Shown here: positions 50,023-61,650 of the stretch, piece by piece
Position numbering within the stretch: the first letter of the stretch is position 1
How the letters are laid out: each line of letters starts with the position of its first letter
Source of the DNA: Dipetalonema caudispina
Taxonomy: Eukaryota > Nematoda > Chromadorea > Rhabditida > Onchocercidae
DNA length: 64,000 nucleotides
Direction of reading: 5' to 3'
NCBI GenBank assembly: GCA_013365325.1
Contig: JABVXV010000007.1
Location: forward strand, 496,001-560,000
Position numbers and translations under genes: made by a program
The notes under the pieces: generated by a model
What the model was told of the DNA's origin: nothing
Seen by the model: the letters and a program-made list of their open reading frames with translations, nothing else
Database searches by the model: none

Positions 50023-53000
50023 ATGAAATACCGACATCGTTTCAAAGGACGAAGTGTTAGTCGTCGCATTGCGAAAGGGAAGAGGTTAATTTGTTGTCAA
50101 ATTTTTTCTACGATATACTAGTGGATAGCAGTATTGTACTATATCTTTTGTAATGCTCTACTGACAATTATTATGTTTGAAGAGTATCTAGTCACTTAGT
50201 TTTATTACGTATAGCATTACAAGTTTAAGGTTAATGCAAACATTGCAGTAGTGAAAGTAATCCATTGGTAACTCGATATCGTGAAGCAGCAAGAGCAGCA
50301 CGCACTATACAGAAAGTACCGTTTACAGCAGTAGATGAAAGTTACGATGCCAAATTCAATGATGAAGAGGCGGTTCTGGAGCAGATACCCTTGGTTACTG
50401 TTGATATATTTAATTCACCTCTGTTCATTTGAGCTTTATAATTCTTAAAAATTCATTGATTTAGGATTAATGGATTGAAACGAGTTGAATTAGGAAAATT
50501 ACGGAGTAGTTCGTCCTGTGAATGCTAGTATTCCCTGGAATGTAGATATACTTAACGACATTTAGGACATAATAATCGACAATTTAATTCTAGCATGAAA
50601 TGCAAATTGCGGATGCTGACGAAATTAAAAGTACGAGAAGTAACTTTTCGGAACTAACTTCGGCGAAATCACAACTTTCTCAATTCACATCGTGTACTAA
50701 TCCAACGTTCGATTCTGTTCATCGTATCTGGAGGTGCTGATACTTTATTCATAATAATTGCAGTTTGATTTATCACTAACTGGAATTTTCACAAATTTGA
50801 AGAGTTGGGATTTTATTCATAAGTAGTTATTTTTTTTTTTTAGGAAAGCCTTTGAGGACTAGATATCTCTTTGTTTAGAGCTAGATATCTCTTACAACCC
50901 TTTTTAAAATAATAATCTTCAACTAAAAGATTTTTAACAAGCCTCTTAAGCTTTTTTTTCGCGATATACTAGCTTTAGCTTCAATTTTTTGGAGCTGGAC
51001 TTTTCTCGTTACCTTTAGACGGGGTGGTCAAACCATGAACAAGCTTCAATTAGAAAAAAGTAATTTCTAGCTTGCTGTACGTAGTCATGTCTGTCATTTG
51101 TTATTTATCATTATAAAATACAATTAGTTGAACATCTGGACCAGTATTAGGTAATATACTTGTAGATCGGGATCAGTGTTGCAAAATGAAGTGCTTGCCG
51201 TGCTTGCGGCAACTGCAGAATTGATTAAAGATAGTAATGGGACAGAAAGCGATGCTGAATATTTTGCCGCACTTTTGACAGTTATCGAAGCAATACCTGC
51301 GGCAGATGAATCGAAATTAGCTGCAGCTGTTTATTTGTTAGGTCTTGTCGCTAAAAAAGTCGATAAAAGTGTGTCGCGCAAATGCTTTTCCAGAGCACAT
51401 CAGGTAGTTTCATATTGGCTAAGTAAAGATTCCGGGCTATCAGTGCAGAGTTTTTGTTTCGGTCATTCACGAAAGTTGTTCTTATTGACGGTTCGTCAGT
51501 AGTCAGTAAGGAAAGTGGGTCGCAACATTAACTAAAATTTATTGGTAATAGGTTAAGAAAGTATCCTTTCACTGTGAAGAGTATCCTTCCGCTTGTGTTA
51601 CGGTTTCAGTTTGTTTCTTAAAAGTCAGAACATATCTCATTAGTAATATTATGCATAAACTGGTTCATCAAGATCAGTATATCATGTATTTATTTCTATT
51701 CTGCAATGTTATTGTTATAAAGTTCGATGCTTTTTAGCAAATTATGTAATGCTTCCATGTTTTACTTATATGCAGATTCTGGAAAACAAGCTTGATAAGA
51801 CTCAGTTGGATGTTGCTTTGGCGAAACTTATCGTGACATTAGGAACGATTTTACATCAACAAGCTGCGAGCATTTGGCAAAGTAGTAGTACTAGGTAACT
51901 CCTTCTGGATTCAGTTACTGATTTTTATGTGTTTTTTTTACTTATATATTAAATTATAGATCAATGTTGTTCAAGTACTCTATTGTGATGTTATCTGCAG
52001 AGCACGATTTGTAAATTTGATGTGATGGCACAAAATTAAAACACTTCTCCATTCCTCTTCACATTATTTTCGTTTATTGAGTAGTGTTCGCCATCAAGTA
52101 AAGTATTGAGCTTTGTATCCTTGCAGAAGAACTGACAAGTATTAATTCGATTTGATGCTTTATAAGTTCTTTATTTGAAGGCTATCACTAGTGAAAATTG
52201 AAATGTTTGCGATCCATGACAAATCTTTGGTTCGTGCCGCAGCTCGACGAACTCTACGCACCATTCTTAACGATCCTGTTATGATGACATCTAATGGTTA
52301 CCACCGGGGCGCCAGTGTTGTTGGAGAAATGTTGACAAAACAAATGGAGCAGAGTGCTGGTAAGCAGTTTGCTTCATATTTTACAGCCTATAAATAGTAA
52401 CCCAAAAAATATTTATGTAACTACAAACAGGTGTCAGCCGAGTATTAGATTTTGTGAAGCCGTGGTAAATAAAAAGGAATTTCAACGGAATTAACATTTT
52501 TTTAATTCGTTAAAAAACGCCTATTGTTATAACTTCCCATTAGAGCCTACCTCTGTTCAAGAGCGAAAGAAAAACTTACAGAAGGAATGCTGCAATAATT
52601 TGTACCTCACGAAGTTATCTCAGTGTTATTGGCTAATTGTAACTTTTGTTCAATTGCAGCCAATGTAGCCATTGACCTATTGCTTCGATTGTTATGCCTA
52701 GCGGAAAATATTATGCATAAAATGCCACCTCTAATATTCAAAAAGTTTGCGGAGACGACATTCGCATTGCTCTCTATTTCCGATTCTGGTCTAAGATGTA
52801 CGGTTTTCCAATGTTTCCAAAAAATTCTGCGTCAGCAACCTGCTGATACAACTTTACCTATCAATACTAATATTCTTCTGATTGGTTTATTGCACGATTT
52901 CGCTTCGAGAGCCATGGTTCCCGCTGTTACCTCGTCGTGGATGGAGGTTTGTTTAGTCATATATAATAGCTTCTAGATTGAATTCCAGAAATAAGACTGG

Positions 53001-56000
53001 ATTAGTCGAGCTTTTCTTTTTTGAATTTGATAATTTTCTGCACGGTAAAAGACGAGTGTTTCTAGGCTCTTTGTGAATCGCATCTTTGTCTCGCTACGAA
53101 AGATCTTACTAAATCAATGGCATTGCTGAAAGCTTCATTGAAACCGATTTTCCAAACATTCGATTTGGGAAACGATTCTGTTGCCCCGGTAGCGCTTATT
53201 CTTTTGAAATATCTTTGATTGTTAAGTTTGAAGTAAAATTTTTAAAGATATTGTAAGAACTAGGCAGTTATTTGAATAGGATTTAATCTTTCAAAATGAC
53301 GACAACTTTAATGTACACTTGTCTTTTTGAATAAAGAATTTAGACCAATAGAAGATAAGGATCTTTCTTCTAGTTTATTAGTGTTGTTTATGATCGTTTA
53401 AGTATAAATTCATACAAAACTAGAATTAAGAGTTACCCTAAGTTCGAGATAGGTTGATTCAGACTAAGAGAGTTTTGAAACAATTTTGAAATAAATAATC
53501 TCAACTAATTCATTAATTCAGTTACTTTATCGCTTTTTTCATCGTCTAGAACTTGATGGTTTGTTATTTCAGATAACTTATAAAGTAATTAGTCGCATAA
53601 TTGAACACTGTGTGCAATCAAATGAGGAATTAGCAAGTTACTCTATCGATCTGTGTGACGAAGCTTTGAATCCACGAAGTACTGTTGTGTGGCGATATGT
53701 TCTCCGCGCTGAAACAAGGATATTCGAAGTTTGCAAAGGTGCTATCAGCCAAGAATCGTTTGCGCGTGCATTAAAAGCTCTAGCAGGATTGCGAAACGAT
53801 GCTAACCGCTACATTATACCTGATATTGACTTGGTAATGGCTTATATTTTGCAAAATTGAAGAAACACTTGAGTTTTCCCCTATAAATTAAAATTAGCAG
53901 TGGCTGGACATTTCCTGGATATTTTAGTTGACATCTGAAGGATTTTTGTAAAAGGAAATCTATAGACTTTTCATCACATTCAGTTGCACCAAGTCCAACA
54001 TTCCGTACTGGAACTGTACAGTTTTATTTATCCAACGGCATTGACTATATTTAGCTCAAAAAATAAAATTTAGGCTGTTGGAGCAGCAATACGACATATT
54101 GGTGCTGAGAACGTCTTGCGGGTATTGCCGTTGGAGCTGGATCCTCAAAATGTGTCACTAGTAATCCAGTTCGAAAGGTCTTGGCTTATGCCTGTCTTGC
54201 GCGTAAATATTTGCAACCAGTCAATTGCTTTTGCATTGCAATATTTTTTACCATTAGCACACCGACTTCGAAAGGAAGCACCGAGTGACGTCATGAGGCA
54301 GAAAACTTTTATTACTATTAGCGTAAGTCATCTACTTATTAGATTATGTCCTTACAACTTCTGGGACATAAAAGTCGATGGAGTTATCTTAGGTCGTAAT
54401 TTTGAATAGAGAGTAATGTCTGTTAAAATGCTCTTTTTTCTCAAATAAATTGTTTTCAGGACCAATTGTGGGGTTTATTACCAAATTTATTGAGCTCAGC
54501 AACTGATTTTATCGAGAATTTTCCACACTTAGCTGAAATTTTGAATAAAGTTTTACTTGAACAACCGGACCTACGTCTTATCGTGCTATCATCACTTCGT
54601 AGTGCTCTCCGTTACGCTCTCCAGCCGGATGCGACAGAAGAAAGAAAGGTTTATTATTGCTTATTAATATTGTTTCTTAAGATTTTAGATTAGGCTAGAT
54701 ACTTTAAATTAAACTAGACATATTAATAATAATAATATCTGTTCAAGGCCAAGTGGTTTGTTATTTACTTTGTACACCTATCCAATATTACTGTTTATTA
54801 TTTTAGGATGACAATATTGCTATTTATCTTATTTATTATTTTAGAATGTGATGCGATTTCTCGCATACAGTTTTTTGCGAAAGTTGTTTACTTTGTACAC
54901 CGTGTCCAATATTACTATGCAAACTACGGAGGGCATAACTGGAAATAGTCTGAAAACTCTGCGTTGTTCCGTTCTGGAAACTGTTCGTATGTATGTGGAC
55001 TTGACGCCAAATAATGTGATTGATAATTTCATTAACTTGGCTGTGCAAAAGGCACAAATTGAAGAAATGGATTTAGACCAAAAAGTATGTTCCACTTGAC
55101 ATTTTGCAAATGAGAAGGAAGGAATAAAATTAGATAAGACTTCAAGGAAAATAGAGCATAATATTCCATCGATTTTATTGAAACTTCATCATTCGTTACT
55201 TCTTAGTTAAGAAAAGAAAGTTTTTGTCTTAGATTTTGAAAGCATTCATATTTTCCGTTTTTGAGATTCGGATTTTGGATCTTATGGCTGCACTCGTGAA
55301 GAATGCAAGTGTATCGGAATTGAGCAGTATATTTTCGGCCATACACCCATGGTTTATAAGCAGTGAAGTAGCGCTTCAGAAAAAGGCATTCCGTATTTTG
55401 GAGGAAATTATGAAACGAATGAGTGATGAAGCTGTAGCGGATTTTTTTACTTCAAGCGCCGATGAAATAAATAATGTGCTTGATCAGGTAGATCGTTTAA
55501 ATGTTATATGGTTGTGGTAAAATATGTAAAGATGGTCTTTACTTGGAAGTGTGATATTGCAGGATTTGGATGGTATTGCGAAGAATGCTCGGGCAGCATT
55601 AATCGCCGTATACTATGTTAAATTGTCTTCATTGACTTCATTTGAACATACAGAAATTTTTGGAAGAAAATTTCTTCCAAGAATTATTGTTTGTCTCGAC
55701 AAATCACACAATATTCGGACACGTTCAAATGCATTGAAATGCTTCGTAAAACTGTGTCAGCAACTTATACTTTTCGGTTCAGATGAGAGGTTGGTCCCAG
55801 AGAAAAAATATCTTTTGTTTCTGAAGAATGTTACTAGAATTTTAAGAGTTCAGAACTCAGTGGCTTGAAACTGACCAGTGATTTTTTTCCGAAGCATATA
55901 CCATTCAAAATCGATGTTTCGTTACAAAATTTGTTTTAATTCCGCAACAAACATGTCTTTAGTTTTATAGAGTTCATTAGCAAAACATTTCAGCAAGAGT

Positions 56001-58369
56001 CCATCGAGTGTACTTCACCCGATATTGAATATAATTCTTGATATGTTGAATTCAAAAAGATTATGCCAGAATGAAGATCCACTAGAAATCATGCGGTAAG
56101 TCTTGTTTTATGAGTGAAAATTTCCTCACATTTGCAAATTTGTTATAGTAAACACATTGTCTACTTTGAAATCAATTTAATATTTTTCATCAGAAGTCAG
56201 CATTGGCCATTCTTAATGATATGTAAATACCCATTTTACTGGACATAGTAAATATAGTGTTCTGCAAATTTTTGATTAACCGTAAAGCTTGAGAATCATT
56301 ATATTAATATTCCAATTACTTAGATCATCAACTATTGCTCTGAATGTCATAGCGCAAAAATTCACTCGTATTTTGGATGCTTCATTGCTGAGTCGTCTTG
56401 TAGCACATGCATGTAGCTGGATTGGTGATGAACGCCCGGTGATAAGAGTGCTAATTATCAGATTATTGCGAATGTTAGCTAAGAAATTACCAGACTATAC
56501 AATGCGACAGTATCAGGTAAAGGAAAAATTATATATATATGGCTCATCCTGACCAAACGGATTTTTTTTGCTTCTAGAAATAAACAAAGGAACGCTTGGA
56601 TTATTCCAAGCAATGTAAATTGCTTATCGAGTTACAGGAAGTGCTACTGTCGGCTGTGTTCGACGGTCAATTGATGACGAATGTTACGCAAAAAGTCCGC
56701 AAAGCGAATAAGCTTCTACTTGAGGTTTTAGTCGACAGATATGGTGTTGAAGTTTTGATGATTCGAACAAATAAACTGGATTGGATTAAACAACTGAAAG
56801 CAATTGCTAAAATAAGGCTTGTTTTGAGGCATTTTTTACAAGAAAGTTGTTTTCCCGCAAAATTTTTCTTTGTACTTCGAGATTATATTTGTAAAATGTT
56901 GTTTTTAGTTTAATATGTTCCATATTTTTGGTTTATATAGTGCAGATATCGAGATTTAGATTACTCCATATTACAGACGCCGCCGTGAACGTCGGACTGG
57001 GACAGAAGTGCGAAATACGAACATCGGTGGAGAGCAAGATCATGATATGGTATCCGAGGCCACAAGTGCTCGAACTGCGGGTGCAGATACAATACTGAAT
57101 GTGCTTTGTGATACCGACAGTGTATGTTTTATCCTGTAAAATTCAAATCTTTAATTATTGAGCGGGATGAAGTTTGACGTGACTTGATTCGTAAGTCTGG
57201 AAAAAGGAAATGAAAAACTTAATGATGGAATTAAAAACCAAATTAAATGTTGTTATTCGGCTATAAAGTATTGTTTACGTCTTTTTCATTTTCAGGAAAA
57301 TGAACTAGAAATGGATCGTGAATCGATTGGAGGTCGAACACGAGGCAGCTCGATCTGGTTAAAGAATGATGATGATGAAGATATGATGGATCTACTCGAT
57401 CGAAATAAAATACTGAAGAATATTGCAACAACTCGGTCTGATGTGTTAAAAGAAAAAAAGTGAGATTCCCGGGAGATGATTAGTTCTTTTACCAGTTACT
57501 TATTTGTTGGTCATTCAGTTGGTTTGTTTACGAATTCTTCTTTTAATTTATTGAATATCTTTTCACTAAAGTTTTTGTGGTGTTTTAGGTTACAGGAAGT
57601 GAATGACAATGATAACGACAAATGCAGTAGTGATTTCAAAGTGGCGAAAGACGGACGATTAATAATTGAAAATTTGGATATAGATCAACAAGACAAAAGG
57701 AAACGAAGACAACTTGCAAAATCATTGGATATGCCGAACAAGAAGATGAAAAGAGACAGTGATTCGAAGAGCGACAGTGATAGTGACTACGATAATAGCA
57801 GAGTTTGTGCCTTTTTCGTGATTTGTCATGTTTTGTTCTTGTAGAGATGTGCATATTAATTTCGCGGTTCAGAAAACAATCAGATGTGAAGTCGTTTGCT
57901 GTTTCTTAGAATTTGATCTCTAAATAGTATTTTCTAAAAATTCTATTCAGATCATTAATAAGAACAAGTCTGGCTGGAAACCTGGTGGTAAAGGTATTCA
58001 CAGGAATGTTTGTAAAAGTTCTACTGGTGCTACATCCAGCAACGAATTTTCGAAGAGACGAGCTGTTGGAGATGTAAGGAAAAATAGTGAAAAATACGAA
58101 CCATATATGTATATACCGATCAATAAACATAAAAAAAGAAAGGTATGATTATTATCTAGATCATGGACACAGAAGGAAATTTTTCTCACCATCACTGTAC
58201 TCATGTGGTTCCCAATTTCTAGATCGAATTTCATGATCAAAAAAAGATATTTGATATTTTCCTATTAAATATACACACTATTTATTTCCAGAACGAACTG
58301 AAGTTGTTGATGAAAGGGACGAAGAAAGGAGCTGCAGTTGCTTCAAAAGTAAAGAAAGTGCGTTGCTGA
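50023..58369 (+). CDS. rrp12: RRP12-like ribosomal RNA-processing / ribosome export protein
   Basis: Nucleolar HEAT-repeat protein needed for export of pre-ribosomal subunits and pre-rRNA processing. Twenty-two exons, all phases closing: 50023-50084, 50249-50393, 50594-50733, 51166-51403, 51776-51894, 52181-52359, 52660-52946, 53066-53188, 53573-53833, 54074-54322, 54460-54648, 54845-55084, 55266-55487, 55563-55789, 55994-56095, 56324-56516, 56590-56816, 56977-57121, 57296-57459, 57589-57802, 57951-58142, 58292-58369; about 1331 aa (human 1297). Diagnostic block: ERSWLMPVLR, YFLPLAHRL, DQLWGLLPNLL (NUC173 region). The C-terminus has LEVLVDRYGVE, RRRERRTGTE, a Ser/Asp/Lys-rich tract, a KYEPYMYIPINKHKKRK signature and a basic tail that should act as a nucleolar signal. 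The intron after 56816 starts with GC. AATAAA signals lie at 58577 and 58592. Confidence 0.95.
54756..54920 (+). repeat. Exon fragment of RRP12 echoed in the preceding intron
   Basis: TTTACTTTGTACACC at 54764-54778 (intron) equals 54887-54901 (exon). Both are followed after 2 or 3 bases by TCCAATATTACT. The intron also carries two copies of TTTATTATTTTAG at about 54793-54805 and 54832-54844, the second being the used acceptor. Confidence 0.75.
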
Positions 58370-58794
58370 AGGCAGTTAATTTGTCATTAACATAGTGCTA
58401 TTTTTGCTGAAAATTTTGATGACCAATACTGATATTAAATATTAAAATATGAGCCGTCGCTTATAGTTCATTAAAATCAGAACCTGGTCGAAATTAATCA
58501 AAAACTGTGAGGAAAAATGTTATTGTTGCTTACAGGTTTTTCGTTTTCTTTTTCTGTCATTTATGTTCTATATTGAAATAAAATGTTATGAAATAAAATG
58601 AATATCCTTACATGAACCTAACACAATAAACTGATAATTTAAATAAATTATTAAACTAATCAACTAAGTTTTCACGGTACCTTGTCACCTGTATGGGTGT
58701 TGGAATTTTTTTAAAAGAGAATTGAAGATGATAAGGCCTTTATTCCAATAGCTATTTCCCGATACTTTAATATTATGATGATATATGCAGATTA
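58370..58794. other. Convergent 3' ends of RRP12 and thiamin pyrophosphokinase genes
   Basis: 425 bases holding both 3' UTRs. Plus-strand AATAAA occurs at 58577-58582 and 58592-58597. Minus-strand AATAAA (TTTATT on plus) occurs at 58739-58744, 51 bases after the kinase stop. No coding potential. Confidence 0.7.
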
Positions 58795-60457
58795 TTACAG
58801 CGATAAAGCATTTTCTGATAATTCGACGGTGAACACTACTGGAGCTGTGCAAGTTACCGACACTATATCGCTAACCATTTCATTGGATGTGCTGATAAGT
58901 TTGCCAAACGCAAGTTCCGTCTTATCTGGAAACTACTGCATTAAAGAACACCAAAACAAGATGCAATTTATAAAAAGCAGTAAATAAGTGTTGAAGGAAG
59001 TTGAACTAAAATGTCTTTGTTCCAGAAAATTTTGATTCCGGATCTGCTATGGATTTTTCGCATATCAGTCACTCGAACACCAAATTATCAAGAAAGACTA
59101 TGCAATTTTATTTCAGTACCTAAATTCCATTTCAAGCCACTGGATGATACGACCGTTTTGCGTTGGATGAAGGGGATAATGCCACATTTTCCTGTTAAAA
59201 GATGCCATCCTCCAATGAATTCTAAGCTTGTGGAACCCTAAAATGAGCAAATGGATGCCAACAATCACACACAAGTGACATTATATAAGAATAAAATCAT
59301 AGATCCAGTTATTTGTGAGTAATTTATGGATTGAGAATAAAATTTTTATACCTCACGCAAAACCGTAACCAAATTAACACCGTCAATGATTGCAATTTCA
59401 CAACTATCGAACCGTAGTATTGAATGCAAGGATGACAGTACATGATCGAAACGTCCATACAGTCCGCCCAAAACAATAACTTTTGAGATCTTAAACTTTA
59501 TGACATAAAGTATTTAAGATAACGTCCCATTTCTTAAGGAACAACTACTTCAATTCTTTAACAAAATAACATTCCGAAAACATCTTGTACAGTCTTGAAA
59601 TTTTTTCAACATACATTCAATTTTTTATTTCTCATTCTTGTACAGTCTTGAAATTTTTTCAACATACATTCAATTTTTTATTTCTCATCCTCTCAGCAAT
59701 GATTTGCAATGCTTTACACATGTCGGTGTAGTCTTGATCAGGTGTTTCCACGACTTCGGTCTGTGATTCGAAGAATTTTTTTGTCACAAGAGTAATGGAA
59801 TCGAAGTCGCCAGAAATCAAATCAGGCTTCAAATAATTTTCATTCCTGGAAATTCCACTCAAATTTCTGCTTATTAGTCAAAACTTAATAAAACCATATA
59901 AAAAAAAACTTACTTAACAAGGGGCATGATGAAATTAGCAGCTCCATCGGTACAACTACGGAATATGCTTTTGTTCCACAAATGTCGGGCTAGTTTCGCT
60001 GATGATTGCTCAGGTTGCGAATTGACCCACAATACCCCAATTTCATCTGGAAATTACCATCACATTGGTAGGAATGTTCCCCATTTCTCGGATGAAATAT
60101 AGCCAGCATAAAAATGCTAAATGATTCTCGTGTTAAGTAACTTCAATTGCTCAATAACTTTCCATCTGAATCAATAATATGTCTCTGAATAGCCAATAAA
60201 TAAGTTTACCAAAGGAGAATAATTTTCCTTTGGAGTCAACAAAACTACAGAATGGTTGGATGAGGAATAAAGCTTATAATATAACCTTATATTTCTTTTT
60301 CTGAAAATGAAGCAGCAGGGTAGCTACTATTTGAGAAAGTGATGTATATATAATTTTGTTAAAGATCCCAAAAATGTATAAATTGTTAAAATTTCAAAGT
60401 AGAATTATTCAATAAACCTTCTCTGAGTAACGGAGTTAGTAATTGCATTCTCTTCAT
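58795..60457 (-). CDS. tpk-1: Thiamin pyrophosphokinase
   Basis: Transfers pyrophosphate from ATP to thiamin to make thiamin pyrophosphate, a cytosolic cofactor step. Six exons: 60457-60418, 60046-59914, 59845-59668, 59489-59352, 59237-59120, 58925-58795. Phases close exactly, giving 245 aa (human TPK1 243). Motifs in order: ARHLWNKSIFRSCTDGAAN; LISGDFDSI, carrying the metal/ATP-binding Asp residues; VETPDQDYTDMCKAL; VIVLGGLYGRFDHVLSSLHS; GKCGIIPF; SSGLKWNL; and ELAFGKLISTSNE, the thiamin-binding C-terminal sheet. The first exon begins at an acceptor (TTCTTCAG, ending at 60487 on the minus strand) with the ATG 29 bases inside, so a spliced leader is likely. The usual ADGGAN reads TDGAAN here. 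A duplicated donor follows exon 3. Confidence 0.94.
59583..59688 (-). repeat. Perfect 53-bp tandem duplication spanning a splice donor
   Basis: 59583-59635 and 59636-59688 are identical over 53 bases. On the minus strand each unit contains an exon end, AAATTGAAT, followed by the donor GTATGTTG. The exon-proximal copy supplies the real donor at 59667-59666; the other lies inside the intron. Using the distal donor would add GTA TGT TGA and stop translation. Confidence 0.95.
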
Positions 60458-61650
60458 GCTCAACTCGCCAAATATCACTATGTTAGCTGAAGAAAAATGA
60501 TAGAATTATATCATGGAAGAAATGCGCAAAGTGACCAATATTTGGAGATGGTTAATTTCTTGGGTAAAGTGTCGTTGAGAATTCCAAGATGCATTACAAG
60601 AAGGAAAGAGTTGAATTATAAGTGAAAGTGGAAATTCAACCCAAACGATAAACAAATGAGTAAAAATTATTTGGAACAGTGCCAGTATAAATTTCTAACC
60701 GTGTGGACACGAACTTCCACTACCCTTTAAGGCAATGAAAAAAAAAAGGTTGTCTTTTTAACATATTACTTTGTCCAAAAGTGCAACACCTACTGCATGA
60801 TTGATCATACATTAACCTTTATAAGTGATGGAAATGAACAGATAAAAAATCCAATTGATAAGTTAATGACAAATCACTTTTTTGAGGAAAGAAATAGTTC
60901 CACCGAGTATGCAAAGCGCTCTTACAAGCATAGACCTTGACCCCAAAAGGAGTGAAGGATCAGTAGCGATATAAGGCGGTTGATTCATCATTTGATTCGT
61001 CATTGATTGATTATTTAGCAGATCATAACAATCAGTGGACAGATATCATCTGAGCATTGTTTCGAGATATCAATCAGTGATTTGGTGATTCTCAAACAGC
61101 ATGATCGATGATGTAACTAAAACTATGAAAGGTAAACTATAAAAGCTTTGTTTGGCTTCGAATATAATTGTACATTTCAGTACATTCTAGCCAATTTTTG
61201 CAGGTGTTCCTTTATCTTTGCTCGATATGTCGTAAAATGGAATTGCTTTTCCGAGCATCAAATGCATTCAACTACTCATCCTTCCAGCAGAAATTCATTG
61301 AAATCATTTGTAATTTAAAAATTACTCTTATGAAAAGTAAGACGAAAATATATCTAACAAACATGCCATATCGAATCCCACCCATCCTTTTGCCAGATCT
61401 CCCTTCAGATAGCATTTGACCTCAACCATACATACCTACGGCACTTCCACTCACTATCCCAGTACTGCCTAGTGACACGGTGTTATTTCAATGCGCGTCA
61501 GTTTTTCTTCTACTTGGTTTGAAAGGAATGTTTGAGTGGTTACAATGAGGATAGAATATGGAAGGGTGTCGAGTAGTAGTAGTGTGGTGTTGTCCTTTGT
61601 GGTGTTGTTGGAAGTTTATCCTAGAAGATAAATCGAATTTCAGGTTAATC
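60458..61650. promoter_or_regulatory. Divergent region between thiamin pyrophosphokinase and sigma-receptor genes
   Basis: 1.2 kb with no supported exon. It presumably holds both promoters. GAATTTCAG at 61635-61643 lies eight bases before the next ATG and looks like a trans-splice acceptor; TTCTTCAG on the minus strand, ending at 60487, precedes the kinase exon. The ORFs at 61168-61419 and upstream of 61651 are AT-biased and not convincing. Confidence 0.5.

Noticed and set aside
59011..59241. Plus-strand ORF of 76 codons.
   Set aside because: It is the antisense shadow of the fifth thiamin pyrophosphokinase exon (59237-59120).
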